A DNA stretch of 64,000 nucleotides from Paraburkholderia rhynchosiae (GTDB lineage: Bacteria > Pseudomonadota > Gammaproteobacteria > Burkholderiales > Burkholderiaceae). Of the stretch, positions 17,844-25,879 are shown piece by piece (position 1 is the stretch's first letter; each line of letters begins with the position of its first letter). The notes under the pieces were generated by a model. It saw only the letters and a program-made list of their open reading frames with translations, had not been told where the DNA came from and did no database searches. The DNA lies in assembly GCF_002879865.1 (NCBI RefSeq), contig NZ_PNXY01000023.1, positions 59,348 to 123,347 of the forward strand. Direction: 5' to 3'. The position numbers and the translations under genes are program-made.

Positions 17844-18032
17844 ATGCACCACCACATTTTCGAAAGCGAACTCGTTCATCTCGAGCGCGTCATTGCATGC
17901 GCGCCGCAAAAACCTTTTCCGCCGACCTATTGGCGCGACCGCGTCGAACACCTGAAAAAATCTCCGCAAGCGCCGATGTTCCGCAATCGCATCGCGCGTC
18001 TAGTCCGGCTTGTCGCCGAGATGAAGGGATAA
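17844..18032 (+). CDS. Conserved small protein, paralogue of the 11233-11481 product
   Basis: This 62-residue protein is of unknown function. It starts at the ATG preceded by CAGGGG and shows SELVHLERVIAC, then PPTYWRDRVEHL, then a basic helix (NRIARLVRLVAEM). The motifs and spacing match the 82-residue protein at 11233, without that protein's extra loop. It is soluble and probably helical, with no leader. It is the first recognisable gene downstream of the sigma-54 promoter at 17269, although 560 bp away, so transcription from that promoter is possible. Confidence 0.65.
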   Translation: MHHHIFESELVHLERVIACAPQKPFPPTYWRDRVEHLKKSPQAPMFRNRIARLVRLVAEMKG

Positions 18033-18059
18033 CTCCGACCTTCGATCGCTGTTCGATCG

Positions 18060-19268
18060 TCAATGCGTTGCGGCGCGCGTATCCGGCGCCTTGCCGGAAA
18101 GAAGCAGAACGATGGTCGCGAGCGAGAAGACGGCGCCCGCGTAGAACGTGGCAGCGGCCCCAATCTTGTCCCATAGTTCGCCGGCAATGACGCTCGACAC
18201 CAACGTGACGACACCGCTCAGGAGATTGAAAAAGCCAAACGCTGTACCGCGCAGTTGCGCCGGCGCAGTATGAGACACCATGGTCGCAAGCAGGCCCTGT
18301 GTCATGCCCATATGCAGACCCCATAACGCGACGCCCAACAGCACGATGCTCCAGTGGCTTCCTTGTGCAAGAACGATGTCCGACACGATCAGCACGACGA
18401 GGCCCGCAATCAGCAGTCGGGTGTGATTCATCGTGTCGGCGAGCTTGCCGAATGGATACGCCGACAGCGAATACACGATATTCATCGCCACCATGACAAG
18501 CGGAACCAGCGCAACGGGAACTCCGCTACCCATCGCGCGAAGAACGAGGAACGCTTCACTGAAGCGAGCCAGCGCAAACACGGCTCCAATAGCGACGACC
18601 CACCAGTAGTTGGCGCCAAGCATCTTGAGATTCTCGAGCCGCACGGGGTTCACCCGCTTCACGCCCGGTTCACGCGCCGGCTCGTGAATGCCGACCGTCA
18701 ACAATGCGACTGCCAGCAGACCGGGTATGACGGCGAGCCAGAATGCCAGCCGGAAGTTATCCGCCCACAGCAACATGATGATCACCGCGCATAGCGGCCC
18801 CAATACCGCGCCAACGGTGTCGAGCGACTGGCGCAATCCGAACGCGGCGCCCCTCAGGTGAACTGGCGTGACGTCGGCGACCAGCGCGTCGCGCGGCGCT
18901 CCGCGGATTCCCTTGCCGACCCTGTCGATGACACGCGCGGTCATCACCACACCGACGGTCGGCGCAATAGCAAACAGCGGCTTGCTGAGCGCGCCCAATG
19001 CATAGCCGGCCACCGCAAGCCATTTTCTGTTTCCAAGGTAGTCGCTGAGCGCGCCGGAAAACACCTTGACTATCGGCGCTGTGGCTTCCGCAATGCCTTC
19101 TACCAGACCGATGGTTGCAGCACTGGCACCGAGACTCACCATCATGAACATGGGCAACAGACTGTGAATGATCTCCGACGAGACGTCCATCAAAAGGCTG
19201 ACAAAGCCGAGTATCCACACGCTTCGCGGAATGCGCTCGAGAACGCTGATTCGAAATCTGACTTGCAT
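18060..19268 (-). CDS. Major facilitator superfamily transporter
   Basis: This 402-residue inner-membrane protein has about 12 hydrophobic segments. The MFS loop-2/3 signature appears as GALSDYLGNRKW and the following ARVIDRVGKGIRGAPRDAL is typical of a widespread group of drug- or metabolite-efflux-like carriers. I set the start at the ATG at 19268; a TTG at 19289 lacks a ribosome site. The gene converges with the small gene at 17844 and lies downstream of luxR on the same strand with a 190-bp gap. The substrate cannot be told from sequence. Confidence 0.85.
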   Translation of the reverse strand: MQVRFRISVLERIPRSVWILGFVSLLMDVSSEIIHSLLPMFMMVSLGASAATIGLVEGIAEATAPIVKVFSGALSDYLGNRKWLAVAGYALGALSKPLFAIAPTVGVVMTARVIDRVGKGIRGAPRDALVADVTPVHLRGAAFGLRQSLDTVGAVLGPLCAVIIMLLWADNFRLAFWLAVIPGLLAVALLTVGIHEPAREPGVKRVNPVRLENLKMLGANYWWVVAIGAVFALARFSEAFLVLRAMGSGVPVALVPLVMVAMNIVYSLSAYPFGKLADTMNHTRLLIAGLVVLIVSDIVLAQGSHWSIVLLGVALWGLHMGMTQGLLATMVSHTAPAQLRGTAFGFFNLLSGVVTLVSSVIAGELWDKIGAAATFYAGAVFSLATIVLLLSGKAPDTRAATH

Positions 19269-19458
19269 GTATGTGTTCCGTTTGCACAAGGGATAGCGAC
19301 AGGTACAGGCGTGTTTCGCAGTGGCGCAAGCGCCCGCGGTGGAAGAACCGCTGAGTTTATCGGGCGACGTTCGATTATTGTGCGCGTACTTTGCCGCGTC
19401 TGAAGCTTGCGGGGGTGGCGATGCGCGCGTCGACGGGAGAAAGCGGATCGCAGCAGAA

Positions 19459-20169
19459 CTAGATCAGCCCGGTGACGATTGCCTTGACTACGGCTTGCAC
19501 CTTGTTGGTGGCCGTCAGTTTCGATAGCACGTTATTGACGTGGAAATTGACTGTACGTTCCGAGATGTTGAGGATCTTCCCGATTTCATACGACGTCTTT
19601 CCCTCGCTGGTCCAGCGCAGCACTTCACGCTCGCGCGCGGTCAGCGTGATGCTCGCCTCGGGCGCGAGTTTGTCTTGAAGGAACTGGCCCATGCGCGTAT
19701 GGCAAAGATTCGACAGCCAGTTCGTTGGGAACTGCAATTGCTCGACTTCAGATGGGGTCAGCGGGTCTGCATGGCGCGACATGGTGAGAAGCCCAAACGC
19801 GCCATGCACCGTCCAGCTCGAGCGCGCGACGCCGATCTTGATGCCGAAGTCATGCGCATCGGACCACAGGCGTGGCGCCTCGTCATTCATCGAGTGTGGC
19901 CAGACGATCTGATCGGCGCTGCGCAGGCCCGCACGCACGGTCGGGTCAATGTCGAGAAAACCACTCGTGCGATAGTGCGCCATCCATCCCGGCGGATAGG
20001 TATCGAAAATTTTTACCGTGGGTTTGGACACAGGCAGCGGCATTCGAATGCCGTAGCAACAATATTCAAAGCCGAGTTGTTCCGCGAAAGACGCAACCTT
20101 CCCGAACAGCTCGTTTTCGTCCTTCGCGGTACAAAAACCGCGATAAGCGTCCTCAAAGCCCTGTTCCAT
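19459..20169 (-). CDS. LuxR-family quorum-sensing regulator
   Basis: This 236-residue protein has an N-terminal autoinducer-binding domain (about 15-160, with the conserved Trp/Tyr/Asp positions in PPGWMAHYRTSGFLDIDP and WPHSM) and a C-terminal LuxR helix-turn-helix (about 170-232: LTAREREVLRWTSEGKTSYE, NISERTVNFHVNNVLSKL). It is divergent from an AHL synthase gene, and a perfect lux box sits between them, so it is a cognate LuxR rather than a solo. It should bind the acyl-homoserine lactone made by the neighbour and activate luxI and target genes such as aidA. The exact signal cannot be read from sequence. Confidence 0.93.
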   Translation of the reverse strand: MEQGFEDAYRGFCTAKDENELFGKVASFAEQLGFEYCCYGIRMPLPVSKPTVKIFDTYPPGWMAHYRTSGFLDIDPTVRAGLRSADQIVWPHSMNDEAPRLWSDAHDFGIKIGVARSSWTVHGAFGLLTMSRHADPLTPSEVEQLQFPTNWLSNLCHTRMGQFLQDKLAPEASITLTAREREVLRWTSEGKTSYEIGKILNISERTVNFHVNNVLSKLTATNKVQAVVKAIVTGLI

Positions 20170-20340
20170 CGCGCCCCCGATCCAGCCGTTTTTATAAGCA
20201 ACCCGAACCAGGCATTGCAGCCGGAACGCATAAATTCAGAACCTCCCGGCACTTATTTATAAGCAAAAGACCCCCGGTTTGCAATCAAAAACGAACGCAC
20301 GAGCAGAGCGTCGCGATGGACGACATCTTTGCGATGAACC

Positions 20341-20356
20341 CTGTCAATTTTGACAG
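20341..20356 (+). promoter_or_regulatory. lux box
   Basis: CTGTCAATTTTGACAG is a perfect palindrome with 7-bp arms, centred 68 bp before the luxI start codon and 179 bp before luxR. The core matches the CTGNCA-N-TGNCAG type bound by LuxR proteins. It probably gives positive feedback on luxI. Confidence 0.85.
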
Positions 20357-20416
20357 TTGCTGCGGGCCAGTCCCGGCGCTTTAATGCGCTCGATAAAAAA
20401 CAAACGGGGACATACG

Positions 20417-21085
20417 ATGCGGACTTTCGTTCAAGACAACGGACGGCTGGGTGCGGGCTTTTGTGACGCGCTTGCGCAGTACCGGCATCAGATATTCGTC
20501 AAGCAGCTCGGATGGAGTTTGCCGATGGCCGACGATCAATTCGAGCGCGATCAGTACGACCGTGACGATACGGTTTATGTCGTCGCTCATGACGAAACGG
20601 GATCTATTTGCGGCTGCGCCCGGCTTTTGCCGACAACGCGGCCCTATCTGCTCAAGGACCTGTTTCCGTCTCTGCTTGCCGAGACAATGTCGGCTCCCGA
20701 ATCGCCTCGCATATGGGAACTCTCACGATTCGCGGCGAGCCCTCTTACTGCTTGCGGTCAGGATGGCGGCAACCTGGCCTGGGTCTTTGGCCCAATGCTT
20801 GCCTCGGTTGTTCGATGCGCGGCACAGTTGGGCGCTCGACAACTCATCGGCGTGACTTACGCGAGCATGGAGCGGCTATTTCGGCGCATCGGCGTGCATG
20901 CACACCGCGCTGGACCGGCACAATGCATCGACGGCAGGATGGTCGTCGCATGCTGGATCGATATCGACAGTCAAACGCTTTCGGCACTCGGTATAGAAGT
21001 CGCGAATAATGCGGACTGTGATCCGATAACTTCGATCGCTGCGCAACGGCTTGAGGGGATGGCCGAGGTTGGATGGCGATGCTGA
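20417..21085 (+). CDS. Acyl-homoserine lactone synthase (LuxI family)
   Basis: This 222-residue protein carries the invariant LuxI residues: Arg, Phe and Trp in YRHQIFVKQLGW, the Asp pair in FERDQYDRDD, Arg in CARLLPTTRPYLLKDLFP, and Glu and Arg in WELSRFA. It makes an N-acyl-homoserine lactone from S-adenosylmethionine and an acyl carrier. I chose the ATG at 20417 with ACGGGGA upstream; the frame is open further back but lacks family sequence there. The promoter carries a lux box, and luxR is divergent. The acyl chain length and any 3-oxo or 3-hydroxy group cannot be deduced reliably. Confidence 0.93.
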   Translation: MRTFVQDNGRLGAGFCDALAQYRHQIFVKQLGWSLPMADDQFERDQYDRDDTVYVVAHDETGSICGCARLLPTTRPYLLKDLFPSLLAETMSAPESPRIWELSRFAASPLTACGQDGGNLAWVFGPMLASVVRCAAQLGARQLIGVTYASMERLFRRIGVHAHRAGPAQCIDGRMVVACWIDIDSQTLSALGIEVANNADCDPITSIAAQRLEGMAEVGWRC

Positions 21086-21173
21086 CGCGCACTTTGGAAC
21101 CCGCTGGATTCATGTCGCGAACCCAGCTGGTTCAATGCATCTTGCTCAGGGACTGCTCGGCCAGTTCAGCCGG

Positions 21174-21731
21174 TCACGCGACGGTGATGTACGGGTCCCA
21201 CCAGTAGTAGCCGAACAGTTCCTGGTCTTGTCCGTTGCTGGCGAGCGTATACAGTCCGAATGCCAGGCCGAAACCTTCGCGGCCGCTCGAGCGAACCTTC
21301 GACTCGAACACGGCGAAATTCGTCGGCTTACGGACGGGCGGCAAACCGTTGCGGCTTGGCGAATCGGCATTGGGCTGTACCGCGCCGTTGCGCACGATCA
21401 GGTCTGCGCTGAACTGATTGAACACCTGATCGCCGGTAAAATGCTTGACGTCGTACACGATCACGGCGTCGTCGGAGTTGTCGTAAATCGAAACGCCGGT
21501 GAATGCCACGTCGTCACCAACGTTCGCCCTGAACTCCAGGTCTCCTGTGCCCTGTCCCGAGATGATGCCTCGCGAACCGGTGCAAATCATGAACTGATTG
21601 GTGTGGTTGATGCCGGTCGGATTGGTTTGGTCTTTGCTCGGGTTCGGATACATCTTCTTCACGTATTCGGTGTCAACGACGACAAGCACATTAATGTCTT
21701 GCCCGCTTGCTTTCAACGCAGTTTCAGCCAT
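21174..21731 (-). CDS. aidA: AidA/PixA-family inclusion body protein
   Basis: This 185-residue cytoplasmic protein is of the AidA/PixA family: INVLVVVDTEYVKKMYPNPS near the start, DDVAFTGVSIYDNSDDAVIVY in the middle, and FGLAFGLYTLASNGQ with FGYYWWDPYITV at the end. AidA proteins in Burkholderia are strongly quorum-sensing controlled, and PixA forms intracellular inclusions in Xenorhabdus. The ATG at 21731 follows CGGAGG. The gene converges with luxI. A lux-box-like site lies 95 bp upstream of the start and an inverted repeat 39 bp upstream. The biochemical role of the family is not known. Confidence 0.9.
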   Translation of the reverse strand: MAETALKASGQDINVLVVVDTEYVKKMYPNPSKDQTNPTGINHTNQFMICTGSRGIISGQGTGDLEFRANVGDDVAFTGVSIYDNSDDAVIVYDVKHFTGDQVFNQFSADLIVRNGAVQPNADSPSRNGLPPVRKPTNFAVFESKVRSSGREGFGLAFGLYTLASNGQDQELFGYYWWDPYITVA

Positions 21732-21769
21732 GGCGAACCTCCGGTCTCTTCGTTTGTGTGGGTTGGTCG

Positions 21770-21792
21770 GTGACACATAGTGCAGGTGTCAC
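21770..21792 (-). promoter_or_regulatory. Inverted repeat upstream of aidA
   Basis: GTGACAC, nine bases, GTGTCAC is a perfect 7-bp inverted repeat just before the aidA ribosome site. It could be an operator or a 5'-leader hairpin. Confidence 0.4.
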
Positions 21793-21825
21793 GTCTAATT
21801 TCCTCCAGTTCATTAGTTGGCGTAA

Positions 21826-21841
21826 CTGGCAAAACAGACAG
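21826..21841 (-). promoter_or_regulatory. Degenerate lux-box-like site upstream of aidA
   Basis: CTGGCAAAACAGACAG matches the luxI-promoter box in 11 of 16 positions, including both outer CTG/CAG ends and GACAG. It lies 95 bp before the aidA ATG, a plausible distance for LuxR activation. Confidence 0.45.
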
Positions 21842-21869
21842 GTTCGACCGCCGTCGCTCTACGAACCAG

Positions 21870-22101
21870 GCAGCGGCAACAATGAAGCTGTCAGAGCAAT
21901 AGCCGAAGAGATCCTGGCGCTCTACATCTGCGGCAAGCGTATAGAGCGCGAAGGCGAATCCCGTGGACTCGGTGCCCGGCGCCATGACTGCGGATGGGAA
22001 GCTCGAAAAATTTGCCGATCTTCAATGATCTCGTCCGCGTCGACGACGATCAGAACATTGAGGCGTTGCGGGACCCGTGCAATTGAATCGTCAGGTTCCA
22101 T
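21870..22101 (-). pseudogene. Second aidA copy, internally deleted and frameshifted
   Basis: From the ATG at 22101 the frame gives RLNVLIVVDADEIIEDRQIF, an AidA start. The frame then changes, about 100 residues are missing, and the AidA C-terminus appears in another frame from 21985 (GFAFALYTLAADVERQDLFG). The last residues diverge from the family ending. This is the decayed tandem partner of the intact aidA; Burkholderia often has two such genes side by side. Confidence 0.65.
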
Positions 22102-22214
22102 ATGCGCTCGATGAGTTCGCCCTCACCGCGGCATAGGTGATCCATGCGGAAAGGAGCGATGCGATTTTGCGCTGGCAACCTCGTTTAAGAACCTGTCAGA
22201 AGAGTCAGGTCACT

Positions 22215-22625
22215 TTACTGCTCGCATTGCAGATCCTTCCTCGGCACGGCGATCACTATGGGGTAGGTGCCGTGGTCGAGTTCGACGCGCGCCACCACGG
22301 CCATCATCGCACCGTCGATGTCGTCGTACACGCTGACCTTTTCGCGCCGCAGAGTCGTGATACCGGTACAGGCAGATGCGCGGCCTTCGTCGGAGATCCT
22401 GCATTGGATCGGGTTATCCGCGATGTAGCGATATTTGTCCCTGTCGGGTGTCGCAAGATATTCGCGAACGCTCTGCTCCGAGCCACCCACCCCGGTTACT
22501 TGCCCAATAGCGCACTGCTGTTTGGGTGTATCGCCGTTCGCGGACGTTTGAGCGTTCGCGGCCGTATTCGCGACCATACCCGCGGCTACGGCCGTCGCGA
22601 GAGTCAATGCAAGAAGGTATCTCAT
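22215..22625 (-). CDS. Secreted protein of unknown function
   Basis: This 136-residue product has a clear signal peptide (MRYLLALTLATAVAAGMV, cleavage near ANAQ). The mature part has four cysteines (QQCAIG, IQCRIS, SACTGI, LQCEQ), suggesting disulfides in the periplasm. I chose the ATG at 22625 because the signal peptide begins there. I do not recognise the family. It lies 91 bp downstream of the last gene of the hyu-type operon on the same strand and could be its tail. Confidence 0.6.
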   Translation of the reverse strand: MRYLLALTLATAVAAGMVANTAANAQTSANGDTPKQQCAIGQVTGVGGSEQSVREYLATPDRDKYRYIADNPIQCRISDEGRASACTGITTLRREKVSVYDDIDGAMMAVVARVELDHGTYPIVIAVPRKDLQCEQ

Positions 22626-22716
22626 AGCGCAATTCACGTTTGCACGTTTGTCGGATCGAAGTGCCGAATTGTAAAGGCACTCGCCCGAACGTGTCGTCAA
22701 TGAGCCAGATCTACTG

Positions 22717-23994
22717 TCAATGCAGGATGTCCTGAATCCGGTAATACGCGCCGACCAGCGGCAGCATCCATCGGCGTGCGGCATGTCCTGGCACCGGTGG
22801 CCATGGCAGCGCGCGCCAGGGGTTAGCGTCGGCGTAACCGGACATCACGTCTGCCATTACACGCCCCATGTGCGTGGACATCTGCACGCCATGCCCGCTG
22901 TAGCCCATCGAATAGTAGAGGCCGTCGTGTTGTCCCGCGCGTGGAAGCCGGTCCACGGTAATGTCGACGAGGCCACCCCAGCAGTAATCGATCCTCGTTG
23001 CCGCCAGTTCGGGAAAGTACTTCGCGAGGTTGGCCTGCAGCACGTGTCCGCTCTTCGCATCGGACTGCGGGTCCGACATCGCGAAGCGGGCTCGCCCGCC
23101 CCACAGCAGGCGGTTATCGGGCGTCACGCGAAAATAGTTGCCGATGTTCAGCGACGTCACATAGTTGCGCCGATGCGGAAAGAGCGCGTCCAGTTGCCCC
23201 TTGGCGAGCGGCTCTGTCACGACAATGAAACTGCCGACGGGCGCCATCCGTTGCTGGAACCATTGCAGCGGCCCTTGCCGCGAGGGCCCGGTCGCCACCA
23301 GTACTTTCTCGGCCTGGATCACACCGCGCGCGGAGGTGACCTCATAGCGCCCGCCGTCGATGCGCTTCAGTTGCGTCACCGCGGCTTTCTCGAAGATGCG
23401 TGCCCCGTGACGCGACGCGGCTTGTGCAAGCCCCACGCCGAACTTGCCCATATGCATCTGTGCGCCGTTGCGTTGCAGCAGTCCGCCATGGAAACCATTC
23501 GAGCCGACTTCGCTGCGCACTCGTGCAGGCTCGATTAGTTCGATATCCTGATCGACTTCGCGGTGCAACACCTCGTAGGTTCGCGCAAGTTTCTCGAAGT
23601 GCTTGGGTTTCGCCGCGAGTTTGAGCTTACCAGTACGCACGAAATCGCAGTCAATGCGATGATGCGTCACGATGGATTCGACGCTCTGCACCGCGCTTTC
23701 ATACGCACGATAAAACTCGCGAGCCTGTTCGAGCCCGACGCTCGCCGCGAGCGAGGCGAAGTCCTGCGCGACGCCTGTGTTGCACTGTCCGCCATTGCGC
23801 CCCGACGCCTGACCAGCTATCCGCCCCGCTTCGAGTACGGTGACCGAAACTCCGCGCGTGGCGAGTTCCAGTGCGGCGGACAAACCCGTAAAGCCACCGC
23901 CGATCACGACAACATCACTGCGGCCCTCGACGGGGCCTTCGGCGCCGTCCTTGAACTCCGGTGCAGTGTCCAACCAGTACGAGTCTAGCTTCAT
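22717..23994 (-). CDS. FAD-dependent amine/amino acid oxidase (DAO family, PuuB-like)
   Basis: This 425-residue flavoprotein has an N-terminal Rossmann motif (VVVIGGGFTGLSAALELA, about 28-45) with ASGRNGGQCNTG after it, and the C-terminal FAD contact GLYYSMGYSGHGVQMSTHMG. This layout fits gamma-glutamylputrescine oxidase (PuuB), OrdL and other D-amino-acid-oxidase relatives, which oxidise amines or N-substituted amino acids to imines. It is the last enzyme gene of the operon that starts at 33743. It resembles the oxidase at 30011 (both end with a YYxIQD/YYQIRD tail), so the operon carries two oxidases of the same family. Confidence 0.85.
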   Translation of the reverse strand: MKLDSYWLDTAPEFKDGAEGPVEGRSDVVVIGGGFTGLSAALELATRGVSVTVLEAGRIAGQASGRNGGQCNTGVAQDFASLAASVGLEQAREFYRAYESAVQSVESIVTHHRIDCDFVRTGKLKLAAKPKHFEKLARTYEVLHREVDQDIELIEPARVRSEVGSNGFHGGLLQRNGAQMHMGKFGVGLAQAASRHGARIFEKAAVTQLKRIDGGRYEVTSARGVIQAEKVLVATGPSRQGPLQWFQQRMAPVGSFIVVTEPLAKGQLDALFPHRRNYVTSLNIGNYFRVTPDNRLLWGGRARFAMSDPQSDAKSGHVLQANLAKYFPELAATRIDYCWGGLVDITVDRLPRAGQHDGLYYSMGYSGHGVQMSTHMGRVMADVMSGYADANPWRALPWPPVPGHAARRWMLPLVGAYYRIQDILH

Positions 23995-24090
23995 TGAATT
24001 TTCGATTGAATGCTACGACGCAAACCGGCTCGCCAGCGAGGTCTTCGTAGGGAGCCGGTCACCGGAACGATCAGCATGAAGCGGCGTTGG

Positions 24091-25662
24091 TCAGGCTGCC
24101 CACCATGCATGTTCGGCAAACGAAAAGCCCATCATCGCGCCGGTCGGAATCGAGCCTAGGCCCTTCAGGCGCTTGTCGTTCGCATCGAGCAGACTGATGA
24201 ACGACGGAATGCCGATGCCGCCTTCGTCCGTGACCAGCATCTGCATCTCGCCGTACATCTGCTTGCGCCTGGCGTCGTCCGTCTCGGCACGCGCGCTTAC
24301 CAGCAACTGATCGAACTTCGGGTCCTTCCACGCTGACTCGTTCCACGGCGCGTCGGATTTGAAGAACTGCGTGAACAGCACGTCGGCGCTTGGCCGCGGG
24401 TTGATGCTGCCGAAACCGAGCGGATGCTTCATCCAGTGATTCGACCAATAGCCGTCGGCGGGCACGCGATTCACACTCAGATTCACGCCGATCTTCGCGG
24501 CCGTTTGCTGGATCAATTGCGCCATTTCGACGGAGCCGTTCGCGTCCGTGGTGGCGTAGATGGGCGGCAACGCGGACCCTATTGCGCCGGCCTTCTGCAT
24601 GTAGAACTTCGCCTTGTCGAGGTCGAACTTGCGTTGCGGCAACGAGGCGTTGAAGTAGCGGTGGCCCGGCGGGATAGGCTGATCGTTGCCGATCACGGCG
24701 TAACCGAGAAATACTGCGGAACGGATCTGCTCGCGATCGAACATGTACTTCATGCCCTTCACGAAATCCGGGTTGCCGGTGACCGTGTTGTCACGGCGCA
24801 TGATCAGGTCCGTGTAAAGACCCGACTTGGTTTCCTTGACCTCGTATCCCGGCGTCGCGGCGATACGGCGCGTCGAACGCGGGTCGACTGAGTTGATCAG
24901 ATGAACGTCGCCGGCAAGCAGCGCGCTGACACGAGCCGCGTTGTCGCTGATGCTGATCAGCTCGATCTGATCCAGATACGGCTGTCCCGACTTCCAGTAG
25001 TTGTCGTTGCGCACGCCTACCGTGCCCGCGCCCGGCTTGAAGCTCTTCAGCTTGTAGGGGCCGGTACCGATGGCCGAATTGAAGTTAGTCGTGCCGTCCT
25101 TCACGATGACCATTTGCGGCGTCGCGAGAATGACGGGCAGGTCGGCGTTCGGCACTTCGAGCGTCAACGTCACTTCGTTCGGCCCGCTCGCTGTCACGCT
25201 GGCGAACTGGTCGGCGAGTGTCTTCACGCGCGAGGCCGTTTGCGGATTCTTGTGACGCATCAGCGAATACACCACGTCAGCGGGCGCGAGCGGTTTGCCA
25301 TCGTGAAAGGTCACGCCCTGGCGCAACTTGATGATCCACGTTTTCGCGTCAGTGCTCGACACGGATTCCGCGATGTTCATGCGCGGCGTAAGGCTTTCGT
25401 CGAGTTGGGTCAGGCCGCTGTAAAACATGAAGAAGCGGATGTAGTCGCTACCTGTCGATCCCGCTGCGGGATCGAGGGTATCGGATACCGAACCCGCGTC
25501 GTAAGCGACACGAATGCTGCCGCCCTTCTTCGGCACTTCGGCGGCCAGCGCCGCGGGCGCGGCTGTAAGCAGTCCGCCGCCGGCGACCATCATGCCGGTC
25601 CCGGCTAACATGCGCATCATGTCGCGGCGGCTGATGCCGCGGTTATTCGTTTCGTCGTTCAC
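24091..25662 (-). CDS. ABC transporter substrate-binding protein, family 5
   Basis: This 523-residue SBP_bac_5 protein begins with a Tat-type leader (ISRRDMMRMLAGTGMMVAGG). The GTG at 25662 is the best start, with GGAG ten bases upstream. Family patterns include FHDGKPLAPADVVYSLMRHK and IGTGPYKLKSFKPG. It is a paralogue of the binding protein at 9026-10621 and shares long stretches of pattern with it, so both may bind related ligands. It belongs to the hyu-type operon but no permease or ATPase gene is present. Confidence 0.88.
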   Translation of the reverse strand: MNDETNNRGISRRDMMRMLAGTGMMVAGGGLLTAAPAALAAEVPKKGGSIRVAYDAGSVSDTLDPAAGSTGSDYIRFFMFYSGLTQLDESLTPRMNIAESVSSTDAKTWIIKLRQGVTFHDGKPLAPADVVYSLMRHKNPQTASRVKTLADQFASVTASGPNEVTLTLEVPNADLPVILATPQMVIVKDGTTNFNSAIGTGPYKLKSFKPGAGTVGVRNDNYWKSGQPYLDQIELISISDNAARVSALLAGDVHLINSVDPRSTRRIAATPGYEVKETKSGLYTDLIMRRDNTVTGNPDFVKGMKYMFDREQIRSAVFLGYAVIGNDQPIPPGHRYFNASLPQRKFDLDKAKFYMQKAGAIGSALPPIYATTDANGSVEMAQLIQQTAAKIGVNLSVNRVPADGYWSNHWMKHPLGFGSINPRPSADVLFTQFFKSDAPWNESAWKDPKFDQLLVSARAETDDARRKQMYGEMQMLVTDEGGIGIPSFISLLDANDKRLKGLGSIPTGAMMGFSFAEHAWWAA

Positions 25663-25879
25663 GTCAGTGGCTCCGGCAGAAGTAAGTGATCTAAACAAGG
25701 TTCTGTACGCGACGAGAAAATTTCTGAGGTCTCGTTAGCAGCATCGTATGCCTGCACAAAACGCGTAAAGCGCCGACAAAAAAAGGCAGACGGCATAAAC
25801 AAACTGTTCTTGCACCGCTAACGCGGCAATTTGCATGGTCGCCGGTTTAGCGCTGTAAACATGCCGCAACCGGTGCGCG

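Noticed and set aside
20170..20416. An rsaL-type regulator between luxR and luxI
   Set aside because: Such a gene is present in some Burkholderia quorum-sensing loci, but this 247-bp gap has no suitable open frame.
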